Positions 26,302 through 34,646 of a stretch of DNA of 64,000 nt are shown here, one piece after another. The stretch is taken from assembly GCF_004297105.1 (NCBI RefSeq), contig NZ_SCVE01000012.1, positions 682,001-746,000 of the forward strand, written 5' to 3'. The notes under the pieces were generated by a model. The model was not told the DNA's origin and ran no database searches. It saw only the letters and a program-made list of their open reading frames with translations. The position numbers were made by a program, and so were the translations under genes. The first letter of the stretch is position 1, and every line of letters starts with the position of its first letter. This DNA is from Herbiconiux sp. (GTDB taxonomy: Bacteria; Actinomycetota; Actinomycetes; Actinomycetales; Microbacteriaceae).

Positions 26302-26631
26302 ATGGGCATCCTGTACCTCGCCGCACTGCTGGTCTCGCTCGGCGGGATGGTGGTGCTCGACCGCCGCTTCCGGCTGTTCTTCTTCGATGCACCTCGGCGC
26401 GCCGCGATCGTTCTCGTGTGCGGGGTGCTGTTCTTTCTGGTGTGGGATGTCGCGGGCATCGGCTTGGGCATCTTCTTCCGGGGTGAGACCTCGTTCATGA
26501 CCGGCATCCTCGTGGGGCCCGAGCTGCCGCTGGAGGAGATCTTCTTCCTCACCCTGCTCTGCTACCTCACGATGAACGTGTTCCGGGGGGCGCAGCGACT
26601 GCTGCAGTGGCGGGCCGGAGGCGCGTCGTGA
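26302..26631 (+). CDS. crtYe: Lycopene cyclase domain protein, subunit e
   Basis: 109-residue membrane protein with three helices (about 3-20, 34-55, 75-95). PELPLEEIFFLTLLCYLTMN carries the conserved PLEE motif of heterodimeric C50 cyclases. It acts with the next gene to cyclise the elongated C50 precursor. Ten bases separate it from crtI, and its stop overlaps the next start. Confidence 0.87.
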   Translation: MGILYLAALLVSLGGMVVLDRRFRLFFFDAPRRAAIVLVCGVLFFLVWDVAGIGLGIFFRGETSFMTGILVGPELPLEEIFFLTLLCYLTMNVFRGAQRLLQWRAGGAS

Positions 26632-27011
26632 CCTACTGGGGGTTGAATGGGGCGTTCCTCGCGGTGGTCGTCATCGTGGGCGTGACGGCTCTGGTTGTCG
26701 CTCGGCGTCGGGCCCGAGCAGGCCGGCAGGTCGGCAGGGCGAACGGGCGAGCGGATGCGTGGGTGGCCGGCGCCATCGGCATGACTCTGGGAATCGTGCT
26801 CATCCTCACCGCGATCTTCGACAACGTGATGATCGCCATCGGCCTCGTGGGCTACGACGAGGGCAAGATCTCGGGGGCCTTCGTCGGTATCGCCCCGCTG
26901 GAGGACTTCGCCTACGCGCTCGCAGCCGTGTTCCTGCTGCCCTCGCTCTGGGTGCTGCTGGGAGCCCGGGGCGGCCGCGGCGCCCGGCCGTCGACGGGAG
27001 GTCGATCGTGA
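26628..27011 (+). CDS. crtYf: Lycopene cyclase domain protein, subunit f
   Basis: 127 residues from GTG 26628, which overlaps the crtYe stop (GTGA). Three helices and the conserved IAPLEDFAYALAAVFLLPSLW motif (core PLEDF) identify the second subunit of the heterodimeric cyclase. A longer frame begins seven codons upstream, but the overlap start matches the operon pattern. Its own stop overlaps the crtEb start. Confidence 0.87.
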   Translation: MTYWGLNGAFLAVVVIVGVTALVVARRRARAGRQVGRANGRADAWVAGAIGMTLGIVLILTAIFDNVMIAIGLVGYDEGKISGAFVGIAPLEDFAYALAAVFLLPSLWVLLGARGGRGARPSTGGRS

Positions 27012-27901
27012 TCCGCACGCTCCTGCTCTCCTCGCGCCCGCTCTCCTGGGTCAACACCGCCTTCCCGTTCGCGGCGGGCTACCTCATGACCACGCGCGAG
27101 ATCGACCTCGTGTTCGTGCTCGGCACGCTCTACTTCCTGATCCCCTACAACCTCGCCATGTACGGCATCAACGACGTGTTCGACTACGAATCGGATCTGC
27201 GCAACCCGCGCAAGGGCGGCGTCGAGGGCGCCGTGCTCGACCGCTCGCTGCACCGCATCACCCTCTGGGCCGTCGTGATCACGAATGTGCCGTTCCTGGT
27301 CTTCCTCGTGCTGGTGGGCTCGCCGCTCTCCTGGCTCGTGCTGGCCGTGAGCGTGTTCGCGGTGATCGCGTACAGCGCGCCGGGCCTGCGGTTCAAGGAG
27401 CGTCCGTTCGTGGATTCGCTGACCTCGAGCACCCACTTCGTGAGCCCGGCGGTCTACGGCCTGGTGCTCGCCGGCGCGGTGTTCACGCCGGGCCTCTTCG
27501 CCCTGCTCGGCGCCTTCTTCCTCTGGGGCGTGGCGAGCCACGCGTTCGGTGCGGTGCAGGACATCGTGGCCGATCGCGAGGGCGGCATCGGCTCGATCGC
27601 CACGGTGATCGGGGGAGCGGCCACGGTGCGCTTCGCGTTCGGCGCCTATCTGCTGGCGGGGGTGCTGCTGCTCCTCACCCCGTGGCCGGGGCCTCTGGCG
27701 GCGCTGCTGACGCTGCCGTATGCCGCGAGCATCCTGCCGTTCTGGTCGGTTCGGGATGAGGATGCGGAGCGCGCCAACGCAGGCTGGCGCCGTTTCCTGC
27801 TGCTCAACTTCGTGAGCGGATTCCTGGTGACCCTGCTGCTCATTTGGACCTGGCTGCTCACACCCGGGTACTGGATGCTGGTGCCTGCGGCCTCCCTCTG
27901 A
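27008..27901 (+). CDS. crtEb: Lycopene elongase (UbiA-family prenyltransferase)
   Basis: 297-residue polytopic UbiA-family enzyme that adds two C5 units to lycopene to give the C50 backbone (flavuxanthin-type). The first aspartate motif is NDVFDYESDLRNPRKGG, the second QDIVADREGGIGS. Eight or nine helices. Last gene of the carotenoid operon; the product set crtE-B-I-Ye-Yf-Eb predicts decaprenoxanthin or a related yellow C50 pigment. Confidence 0.9.
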   Translation: MIRTLLLSSRPLSWVNTAFPFAAGYLMTTREIDLVFVLGTLYFLIPYNLAMYGINDVFDYESDLRNPRKGGVEGAVLDRSLHRITLWAVVITNVPFLVFLVLVGSPLSWLVLAVSVFAVIAYSAPGLRFKERPFVDSLTSSTHFVSPAVYGLVLAGAVFTPGLFALLGAFFLWGVASHAFGAVQDIVADREGGIGSIATVIGGAATVRFAFGAYLLAGVLLLLTPWPGPLAALLTLPYAASILPFWSVRDEDAERANAGWRRFLLLNFVSGFLVTLLLIWTWLLTPGYWMLVPAASL

Positions 27902-27924
27902 GTTGCCACAAGGTGTGGCAACTC
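27900..27924. terminator. Hairpin overlapping the crtEb stop codon
   Basis: Perfect 11-bp stem GAGTTGCCACA / TGTGGCAACTC with a three-base loop; the stop TGA forms the first bases of the stem. No T run follows. Likely a transcript-end hairpin between convergent genes. The TTGCCAC core recurs in the hairpin at 50131-50161. Confidence 0.6.
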
Positions 27925-27964
27925 GACGCGGGAGCCCATAACGACGAGCAAGTCGGCGGCGCGA

Positions 27965-29356
27965 CTACGCCGAGACCGACCTCGAGGCGTCTCTGTAGGC
28001 CTCGTAGTCGCTGAGGGAGACGTCGGCGTAGTCGATCGACCACTCCACCACTGCGCGGTCGACCGCGCGTGAGGTGCCGAGATAGCCGGCGATCACCGGG
28101 GCATCGAGGCTCTGCGCGTGGGCGCGGGCCAGCACGGTGCCACAGGCGACGACATAGCTGCGGAAGTCTTTCTCGCGCAGCGTCGACGGGTCGATGGACC
28201 CCTTCATGTCGCGGAACTGGCGTACATAGAAGTCATGACCGCCGAACTGCAGATGGCCGAGGAAGGAGTCGGAGACGGCCTGCAGGGTGCGCTGGCTGGC
28301 CACGACCCGGTGGCCCTCCGACTCGTAGCGGAACGGTGAGCTCGCGGCCCCGAAGCTCTGCAGCACAGAGGTCTGCGCCTCCTTCACCTGCAGCACGAGG
28401 GGCTCGCCCGAGGGGCCCTCGAGGATGAGGATGAAGCACCGTGTGCCGACACTGCCGACTCCCACGACGCGACGCGCGACATCCGTGAGGGTGAACTGCG
28501 AGAGGAGCAGCGCGATGTCAGCGGGTACCGTCGACCGGTACTGCTCGAACAGCTCCTCGATCTCGGACTCGATCGAGGTGGCGAGGTGGGTGAGCACGGG
28601 AGGGTCTTCGACGATGAGCAGGGTGCCGTCGTCGGCCCGGGTGGTGATCTTCTCGACATAGGCGCGCGACGTGCGCTTTCGGGCCTGGCGGGTGGCCCGG
28701 TCGAGCACCTTCTGGGCGCTGGAGTCGAGGTCGGTACGGGCCCGATCGGTGTCGATGCGGGAGTAGTACCGCTCGAGCGCATCGAGCTTCATCATGTCGC
28801 GGAGGCCGACGCGGTAGGCGGCCGCACTGGCGAGAGCGGCTCGCCGCACCGCCTTCTCATCTGCCCCGGCATCGCGGGCACCGATCACCACGCTGGCCAC
28901 GAGCCGCTTGAGGTCCCACTCCCAGGGCGCGGGAGCCGACTCGTCGAAGTCGTTGAGGTCGAAAACCAGCGAGCGCTGGGGCGAGGCGAACAGGCCGAAG
29001 TTGGAGATGTGCGCATCGCCGCAGGCCACCACGGAGATGCCGGTGTCGACTCCGCGCGCGAGGTCGGCGGCCATGATGCCGGCGGTGCCGCGATAGAAGG
29101 CGAATGGGCTGGCGAGCATGCGCTCGCGGCGCAGGGGCACGAGCTCGGGGAGGCGGGTGGCGTCTTGGGTGTCGAGGATGCCGAGTGGGTCGCGCTCAGG
29201 GGCGGTTCCGGATGTCGCGTCCGCGGCCATGGCGGAGAACTCGCGGTGCGCCTCGCGAGGCACACCGGCGCGGAGCTCGCGGCCGTGGGCCATCGCTTCG
29301 GCCAGGCTGAGGTGCTGCGTGCGGTCGTTCTGGAGTCGACTGAGGTGGGTGGGCAT
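27965..29356 (-). CDS. DUF2252 family protein
   Basis: 463 residues matching DUF2252, a family of unknown function with a kinase-like fold suggested in the literature. Visible conserved stretches are ASPFAFYRGTAGIMAADLA, VVACGDAHISNFGLFASP, LVFDLNDFDESAPAPWEWDLKRL and the C-terminal YVRQFRDMKGSID. The DxHxxNFG and DFDE motifs resemble aminoglycoside phosphotransferase active-site motifs. AAGGA precedes the ATG with suitable spacing. Function unknown. Confidence 0.85.
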   Translation of the reverse strand: MPTHLSRLQNDRTQHLSLAEAMAHGRELRAGVPREAHREFSAMAADATSGTAPERDPLGILDTQDATRLPELVPLRRERMLASPFAFYRGTAGIMAADLARGVDTGISVVACGDAHISNFGLFASPQRSLVFDLNDFDESAPAPWEWDLKRLVASVVIGARDAGADEKAVRRAALASAAAYRVGLRDMMKLDALERYYSRIDTDRARTDLDSSAQKVLDRATRQARKRTSRAYVEKITTRADDGTLLIVEDPPVLTHLATSIESEIEELFEQYRSTVPADIALLLSQFTLTDVARRVVGVGSVGTRCFILILEGPSGEPLVLQVKEAQTSVLQSFGAASSPFRYESEGHRVVASQRTLQAVSDSFLGHLQFGGHDFYVRQFRDMKGSIDPSTLREKDFRSYVVACGTVLARAHAQSLDAPVIAGYLGTSRAVDRAVVEWSIDYADVSLSDYEAYRDASRSVSA

Positions 29357-29429
29357 CCGGGTCCTTCTGTCGCGGGGGTGTGCGCAAGGCTATCGCTCCG
29401 CGGCCCCGGAAGGTTTCGGGCATGCTGAA

Positions 29430-29459
29430 GCGGGGCGACCCCGGGTGGGGCTGCCCCGC
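29430..29459. terminator. GC-rich hairpin downstream of the chaplin-like gene
   Basis: GCGGGGC/GCCCCGC outer arms and CCCC/GGGG inner arms, 33 bases after the stop of the chaplin-like gene (minus strand). No T run follows, so termination is only suggested. Confidence 0.4.
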
Positions 29460-29491
29460 TCAGCGGTGGACTGCCGGTGCGTGCGCCGCCG

Positions 29492-31072
29492 CTACTCCTT
29501 GGTGGGAAGTGCCGTGGTTCGGCGGCTGCGGGCGATGAGTCCGATTCCGAAGAGGAGCATCAGGGCGATGCCGGCGATCAGGGGGAGGGGGTTTCCCTGC
29601 CCGGTGAGGGCGAGACTGCCGTTACCGGTTCCCGTGCCGGTGCTAGTGCCGGTAATGCTGGCGGTGGTGAAGCCGGCCGGTGTCGAGGTGCCCGGGGTCA
29701 CCGGGGTGCTCGGCGTGGTCGGGGTGCCGGGGTCGGTCGGCGTTCCCGGGTCGGTCGGGTCCGTGGGGTCGGTCGGGTCCGTGGGATCCGTGGGATCGGT
29801 CGGGTCCGTCGGATCGACCGGGGTGACGGTGGAGGTTGTGGTGGTGCAGTCGCCGATCAGGCAGACCGCGTTTCCTCCGACCGTGACAGGCAGGTCCAGG
29901 ATCGGGATGATCTGGTTGCCGCCACCGATCGATCCGCCGCCGTTCGTGGCGGGGCCACCTGCGCTGCCACCGGTCTCGGTGACGATGGTGGAGCCGGTGG
30001 TGTCGGCGTCGCCGACCCCGCTGATCGCGTTGCCACCCACGGTGACAGGAAGAACCACACCGGGGATGAGCTGGTTGCCGCCGGCGATGCTGTCGCCTCC
30101 GGTGGTGGTCGCCCCGGTTCCGCCGGTGCCGGTGCCGTTGCCGGTGGTGGTGGTGACGTCGGAGTCGGTGGATGTGGCGTCGCCGATCACGGAGATGCCG
30201 TTGCCTCCGACGGTGACGGGGGCCGTCACGGGGAGGGCGACCTGGTTTCCGCCGGCGACGCTGTCGTCTCCGGTGGTGGTCGCCCCGGTTCCGGTGGTGC
30301 CGGTGCCGTTGCCGGTGGTGGTGGTGACGTCGGAGTCGGTGGATGTGGCGTCGCCGATCACGGAGATGCCGTTGCCTCCGACGGTGATCGGGGCGGTGAC
30401 CTCAGGGAGCACCTGGTTGCCGCCCGCGACGCTGTCGTCGCCGGTGGTGGTGGGCGCGGTGCCCGTCGTCGGCGCGGTGCCGGAGCCGGTCGTCGTCTCG
30501 GTGGTGGAGCCATCCGAGACGCTGTCGCCGATGACCGAGATGGCGTTGCCACCGACCGTCACGGGAACGGACACGTCGATCGGCGCCTGGGTGCCGCCGA
30601 GGATGCTGTCCTCGCCACTGGTGACCGGAGCCGCCGGCGCGTCTGCCGCAGGGGCGGGGTCAGCGGGGGCGGGCTCGGTGCCGGCGGCCGAGTCGGTGGA
30701 CTCGGAATCGCCCACGACACTGATCGCGTTGCCGGACACGGTGACCGGCACGCTCACGTCGACGATCGCCTGGGTGCCTCCGAGCACGGAATCGACACCC
30801 GAGGTCGACACCTCGACCGGTGCCGGAGCAGGCTCCGGGGCCGGGGCAGGCGCGGTCTCGGTGGTCGAACCAGCGGTGCTGGCGTCGCCGAGACCGGCGA
30901 CCGCGTTGCCCGACAGGTCGATCGGGAGGTTCACCTGCACGATGGCCTGGTTCCCGCCTCCGACGCTGTCACCACCGGAGGTGTCTGCCGCCTGGGCGAC
31001 ACCGGCACCGAGCGCGCACAGGCCCCCGGTGATGAGGACTGTCCACAGCCCTCGCGAAACGAATTTGTTCAT
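29492..31072 (-). CDS. Cell-wall-anchored protein with seven chaplin-like repeats and an LAXTG sorting signal
   Basis: 526 residues. Signal peptide ends AGVAQA|ADTSGG near residue 32. Then come seven repeats of about 33 residues with the pattern DSxxGGNQ-x7-PVTVGGNAISVIGD, the hydrophobic Asn/Gly pattern of Streptomyces chaplins; only the last has two Cys (NAVCLIGDCT). Linkers are Thr/Gly/Pro-rich. A (DPT)n stretch follows, then LALTG, a hydrophobic helix and a basic tail, which is a class E sortase LAXTG signal. SD GGAGAG is upstream of ATG 31072; an earlier TTG is less likely. Probably a covalently bound, amyloid-forming or hydrophobic surface layer protein (inference). Lies 103 bases downstream of a secreted partner gene. 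Confidence 0.8.
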   Translation of the reverse strand: MNKFVSRGLWTVLITGGLCALGAGVAQAADTSGGDSVGGGNQAIVQVNLPIDLSGNAVAGLGDASTAGSTTETAPAPAPEPAPAPVEVSTSGVDSVLGGTQAIVDVSVPVTVSGNAISVVGDSESTDSAAGTEPAPADPAPAADAPAAPVTSGEDSILGGTQAPIDVSVPVTVGGNAISVIGDSVSDGSTTETTTGSGTAPTTGTAPTTTGDDSVAGGNQVLPEVTAPITVGGNGISVIGDATSTDSDVTTTTGNGTGTTGTGATTTGDDSVAGGNQVALPVTAPVTVGGNGISVIGDATSTDSDVTTTTGNGTGTGGTGATTTGGDSIAGGNQLIPGVVLPVTVGGNAISGVGDADTTGSTIVTETGGSAGGPATNGGGSIGGGNQIIPILDLPVTVGGNAVCLIGDCTTTTSTVTPVDPTDPTDPTDPTDPTDPTDPTDPGTPTDPGTPTTPSTPVTPGTSTPAGFTTASITGTSTGTGTGNGSLALTGQGNPLPLIAGIALMLLFGIGLIARSRRTTALPTKE

Positions 31073-31175
31073 GATGTACAACTCTCCAAACGAATGAGTA
31101 AGTAACCACGCGGTGCAGATCGCACGGCGAGGAAGAGCCCGTCTGCCGCGAACACACGCGCGGCGAGGGCCTCAC

Positions 31176-32285
31176 TCAGTCAGGAGAGGTGTCGGTCTCG
31201 AAGACCGGGGACGACGGCAGATCGTCGTCGACAGAAGAAGCAGAGCCGGTCAGCGCGGCGGCGGCGAAGAACACCGAACCCCCCACATCCGAGGCGGCAG
31301 AGACCCCGCCGCCCGAACCCGACGCTCCTCCGGCAGCACCGGTGGAGCCGGATGCCGGCGTTCCACCGCCGGCAGGCCCGAACGGGCCACCGGGCGCAAA
31401 AGGCGCCCCGGCCGGAGTGCCGGGCGAGAACCCGGATGCAGCCGTGGAGATGCCGGCAGAACCGCCGCCGGTCGCCGAGGAGTCGCCCGCGAACCGCCCG
31501 CCGGATGCGGCGGGAACTGAGGGCGGAACATCCGCGGTCACGGTCGGCACAGTGCCGCCGGATGCGGTTGCGAGGGCGGCCACGAGGCCACCGGACGACC
31601 CGCCGGGGACGACCCCGCCAGGAAGCTCGATCCCCGGGAATCCGGGTTCTCCGGCGCCTCCGCCGGCCTGAACGACCGGACCTGTGACCGCCCCGACGAC
31701 GGGGGAGACGACGCCGTCGACGACCCCGCCGAGCGTCGTGTCGACCGCGTGGCCGAGGGGGTCGGTGAGGGTTCCCACAGGAGCGCCGCCGACGATGCCG
31801 GGCACGACCGGAAGTGCCGCGACCACACCGTCGGCCGCGTCGGCCACAGGGGTCACGACGGAGCTGACCGGATCGGATGCGACGACATCCGAGACCGTGT
31901 CGACGACGTCGGGCACCACGTCCACGACCTCGGCGACCGGCTCGGACACCGGTTCCGGAAGAACGTCGACCACGGGAGCCACGACCTGCTCGACCGCCGG
32001 GGTCACGACCTGTTCTGAGACCCCCGAGACCACATCCGACGCCCCGCCGGTGACTGACCCAAGCGAGTCGCCGACACCCCCGACGACCTGTCCCACACCG
32101 CCGAGCAGACCCCCGAGGGGTGGCGTGGAATCATCCGCGTGCGCCGCAGCCCCGCCGAGGAAGGCCGACGCGAGCAACCAGCCGGCCGTGACCCCCACCA
32201 CGCCCAGACCGATCCGGATCAGGCGTGAAGAAGGATGCGGCGACACCGCGGCCGCCGGGACGCCGTCCTGAATCGACTCCTCCAT
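31176..32285 (-). CDS. Secreted Gly/Val-rich low-complexity protein
   Basis: 369 residues, not recognised as a known family. After a basic N-terminus, a signal or anchor helix (GLGVVGVTAGWLLASAFLGG) is followed by AAAHA|DD, a plausible cleavage site. The mature part is in two blocks: a Val/Asp/Pro-rich block with many VVxPVVxxV units (about residues 60-210), then a Gly/Ser/Ala/Pro-rich block; a hydrophobic SVFFAAAALTG stretch lies near the C-terminus. ATG 32285 is chosen because GAGGAGG lies eight bases upstream. It precedes the chaplin-like wall protein on the same strand, so the two may form one surface structure (inference). Confidence 0.68.
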   Translation of the reverse strand: MEESIQDGVPAAAVSPHPSSRLIRIGLGVVGVTAGWLLASAFLGGAAAHADDSTPPLGGLLGGVGQVVGGVGDSLGSVTGGASDVVSGVSEQVVTPAVEQVVAPVVDVLPEPVSEPVAEVVDVVPDVVDTVSDVVASDPVSSVVTPVADAADGVVAALPVVPGIVGGAPVGTLTDPLGHAVDTTLGGVVDGVVSPVVGAVTGPVVQAGGGAGEPGFPGIELPGGVVPGGSSGGLVAALATASGGTVPTVTADVPPSVPAASGGRFAGDSSATGGGSAGISTAASGFSPGTPAGAPFAPGGPFGPAGGGTPASGSTGAAGGASGSGGGVSAASDVGGSVFFAAAALTGSASSVDDDLPSSPVFETDTSPD

Positions 32286-32495
32286 CACCATCACCTCCTC
32301 GCCTGTCTCGAGCGCTCACGGCCCGATTGCTCGATCCGTCCACGGCACGACCGGACGCACTTCGCGTCAGATTGTCTCCACCCCACTCTTCAACACCTGT
32401 ATCGGTCAACCCTCCACCCCCGTTCGTGGGCCGAATACCGCAGTGATCTCAGTAGTGCCTAGGTAGTCGGCTAAGTAGTTTCCATGCAGGCGCAC
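32286..32495 (-). promoter_or_regulatory. Upstream region of the surface-protein genes
   Basis: About 200 bases without coding potential. The far end holds three 9-bp direct repeats (32448-32456, 32459-32467, 32471-32479; consensus CTMRGTAGT on the plus strand) with starts 11 and 12 bases apart, on one DNA face. A TTGACC and a GACAAT are present nearer the gene but too far apart to be one promoter. Confidence 0.5.
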
Positions 32496-32530
32496 AAAAA
32501 GCGGGAGCCACCCCGAAGGGCGGCTCCCGC
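32496..32530 (-). terminator. Rho-independent terminator, copy 1 of an identical pair
   Basis: Read on the minus strand, GCGGGAGCC/GGCTCCCGC arms are followed by TTTTT. It directly follows the stop of the DUF3885 gene (32532). The same 35 bases occur at 33531-33565. Confidence 0.88.
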
Positions 32531-32531
32531 G

Positions 32532-33119
32532 TCATCCGAGGGGTCGCCAGTGAGCAAATCTCCCACGCAGGTCGTCCCGAATGGCACCGGTTGCGGCGAT
32601 GACGTCGACACCACCGGGATAGGGGTGGTAGATCCAGCTGAGCGTCTCGTCGACTATGACGACGTCCGCCTCTTCTTCTGCGCAATGCGCCAGCAAAGGG
32701 GTGAGCGATTCGACAGATGGATACCAAGCAACCCAGAAGGAGTCGGCGCCACTGTCTTCGCCCGTTGCGGCGTCCGAGAGGACGCGAGCCCGGCGCCAGA
32801 AGGACGCATTGGGGATGATGCTTGGAGCCTCGCCTGCGCCCAAGTCGGGTGGATCCCAGTCGCAGGCGATCAGGGTGAGGGGCGTGCGGGTGGTGCTGTT
32901 CGTGAGACACAAGAGGAGTGCGCGATGACGCGCCAAAAGCTCCGACCACTCATGAGAATTGTCGGCGTAGCGCTTCGCCAAAGGGAGACTGTGGAATCGA
33001 GACCATCGGTCGGGAAATGCGTGTCGAAGCTGGTGACCGATCGGCTCGATGCCGGGCCAATTCAAGTCCCATGCGGACGCAAGGCTGAGCAGCAGTGCGC
33101 TCTCGTTGTGACTCGTCAC
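32532..33119 (-). CDS. DUF3885 domain protein
   Basis: 195 residues from GTG 33119, preceded by GGAG. Segments RHAFPDRWSRFHSLPLAKRYAD and the C-terminal IYHPYPGGVDVIAATG match DUF3885, a family of unknown function often seen near toxin or immunity genes. The gene's base composition looks lower in GC than its neighbours. It sits in a roughly 1-kb segment between two identical terminators, together with the small membrane gene upstream, so it may be recently acquired. Confidence 0.7.
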   Translation of the reverse strand: MTSHNESALLLSLASAWDLNWPGIEPIGHQLRHAFPDRWSRFHSLPLAKRYADNSHEWSELLARHRALLLCLTNSTTRTPLTLIACDWDPPDLGAGEAPSIIPNASFWRRARVLSDAATGEDSGADSFWVAWYPSVESLTPLLAHCAEEEADVVIVDETLSWIYHPYPGGVDVIAATGAIRDDLRGRFAHWRPLG

Positions 33120-33138
33120 CCCGCATCTCCAGGACAGG

Positions 33139-33462
33139 TCACCGCGGCCACACGTAGAGGCCTGCAATAGCCAGCAGCGCCAACCATCCACACACCATGG
33201 CGGCCCGCTGCACAATTCGCAATGCCGGATTGGGGCGCAGATAGGGTGCTACGAACACCAACGCCAGACTGAGAGTTGCAATGCCGATCAACAGAGGTGC
33301 GACCCCTGGGCCCCCGGATAGGGCGGCGATGAGAGCCGCTATTGGTCCCAGGAGCGCGGCTCCCCCCAAGACCGCAATCGAGGTGAGCATACGAAGCCGG
33401 GACCGTCGCTGACCGTCCGCCTGGACCTGCGCAAAGGCGGGGGGTGGCCTGTGTAACGACAT
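33139..33462 (-). CDS. Small membrane protein of unknown function
   Basis: 107 residues with three predicted helices (about 25-50, 53-71, 84-104) after a basic N-terminus. No family recognised. TATCGT lies six bases upstream of ATG 33462, the leaderless pattern. It precedes the DUF3885 gene by 19 bases on the same strand and they are probably co-transcribed. Confidence 0.6.
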   Translation of the reverse strand: MSLHRPPPAFAQVQADGQRRSRLRMLTSIAVLGGAALLGPIAALIAALSGGPGVAPLLIGIATLSLALVFVAPYLRPNPALRIVQRAAMVCGWLALLAIAGLYVWPR

Positions 33463-33468
33463 ACGACA

Positions 33469-33474
33469 ACGATA
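33469..33474 (-). promoter_or_regulatory. -10 box of a leaderless promoter for the islet genes
   Basis: TATCGT on the minus strand, exactly six bases before ATG 33462, inside the segment flanked by the identical terminators. Confidence 0.45.
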
Positions 33475-33530
33475 TCAGAAAGTGAGTAAAGATCAGACAG
33501 GTCGCACATGTCGCTTGACTGCCCGCCTTC

Positions 33531-33565
33531 AAAAAGCGGGAGCCACCCCGAAGGGCGGCTCCCGC
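33531..33565 (-). terminator. Rho-independent terminator, copy 2 (sigma factor gene)
   Basis: Identical 35 bases to 32496-32530, with the T run on the minus strand. It lies 25 bases downstream of the sigma factor stop codon and is its natural terminator. Confidence 0.88.
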
Positions 33566-33590
33566 TGTGAACGCCGTGAAAAGGAGCGGA

Positions 33591-34568
33591 TCAGGCGATG
33601 AGATAGTCGTGCAGCGACTCGTCGCGCAGCATGCCGAGAGCCCGGCGCTGGATCTGCCGTGCACGCTCACGCGACACCCCGAGCACCTCGCCGATCTGGT
33701 CGAACGACATGGGGTCTGCTCCATCGAGCCCGAAGCGCATGCACACCACCCGCGACTCGCGCGGGGGGAGCGTGGCCAGTGCCACCTCGAGGTCGTGATG
33801 CTGCAGCGATGCGGCTGCCGCATCGAAGGGCTGAGCCTGTGTGGTGTCCTCGATGAGGTCACCCAGTTCGGCATCGTCGTCTCCGACGGGCGTGTGGATC
33901 GACACCGTGTCGCGCCCGTGACGGATGAGTTCCTGCACCTTCTTGGGCGGCAGGTCGACGGCCGAGGCCACCTCGTCGATGGAGGGCTCGCGGCCGAGCT
34001 CGATCATGAGCCGGCGCTGCATGCGCGTGATCGATGAGATCTTCTCCGAGGTGTGCACGGGGATGCGGATGATGCGGCCGCTGTCGGCCAGCGCCCGGTT
34101 GATCGACTGCTTGATCCACCACGAGCCGTAGGTCGAGAACTTGAACCCGGCCTGGTAGTCGAACTTCTCGACCGCGCGCACGAGACCGATGTTGCCCTCC
34201 TGGATCAGGTCGAGGAACGGGAGGCCGCGTTCGAGGTAGCGCTTGGCGATCGAGACCACCAGGCGCAGGTTGGCCTGGATGAGCATCCGCTTCGCCGCTT
34301 TGCCGTCGCGAGCCAGCCACTGCAGCTCACGGCGGAGCGAGGGCTCGAGGTCGCCGTTCTCGGCGAGCTTCTCGTCGGCCAGCACTCCTACCTCGATGCG
34401 GCGGCCGAGGTCGACCTCGTCCTCGGCGGTCAGCAGTGCCGTGCGGCCGATCTGCCGGAGGTAGTCCTTCACGGGGTCTTCCGATGCCCCACGGATGTCA
34501 CTGAGCCGCGCCAGGGGCTCGGCATCGTCGATCTGGGGGGCGGTTGTCGTTGCTGCTGAGGCTGACAT
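33591..34568 (-). CDS. RNA polymerase sigma factor, sigma-70 family group 1/2 (SigB-like)
   Basis: 325 residues. Region 1.2 ([21 protein letters not shown]), region 2 ([54 protein letters not shown]), region 3, and region 4 with the helix-turn-helix ([22 protein letters not shown]). No long acidic N-terminal extension, so it fits a group 2, stationary-phase or stress type, rather than the principal sigma, although that is not proven. ATG 34568 is preferred over the ATG two codons earlier because GGAG is then six bases upstream. Upstream, TTGGGG-17-TAGTCT (34641-34646, 34618-34623 on the minus strand) is a candidate promoter. Confidence 0.9.
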   Translation of the reverse strand: MSASAATTTAPQIDDAEPLARLSDIRGASEDPVKDYLRQIGRTALLTAEDEVDLGRRIEVGVLADEKLAENGDLEPSLRRELQWLARDGKAAKRMLIQANLRLVVSIAKRYLERGLPFLDLIQEGNIGLVRAVEKFDYQAGFKFSTYGSWWIKQSINRALADSGRIIRIPVHTSEKISSITRMQRRLMIELGREPSIDEVASAVDLPPKKVQELIRHGRDTVSIHTPVGDDDAELGDLIEDTTQAQPFDAAAASLQHHDLEVALATLPPRESRVVCMRFGLDGADPMSFDQIGEVLGVSRERARQIQRRALGMLRDESLHDYLIA

Positions 34569-34617
34569 GTTCATCTCCGTTGCTACTCCGACTTATTCGA
34601 CATCCCGGTCGTTCGAC

Positions 34618-34646
34618 AGACTAGCTATCTAATGCGTGTCCCCCAA
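34618..34646 (-). promoter_or_regulatory. Candidate promoter of the sigma factor gene
   Basis: Minus-strand TTGGGG and TAGTCT with a 17-base spacer, about 50 bases upstream of the ATG. Confidence 0.4.

Noticed and set aside
29741..29820. CRISPR-like short repeats
   Set aside because: The 9-bp periodic pattern encodes the (Asp-Pro-Thr)n stalk of the wall protein; there are no spacers.
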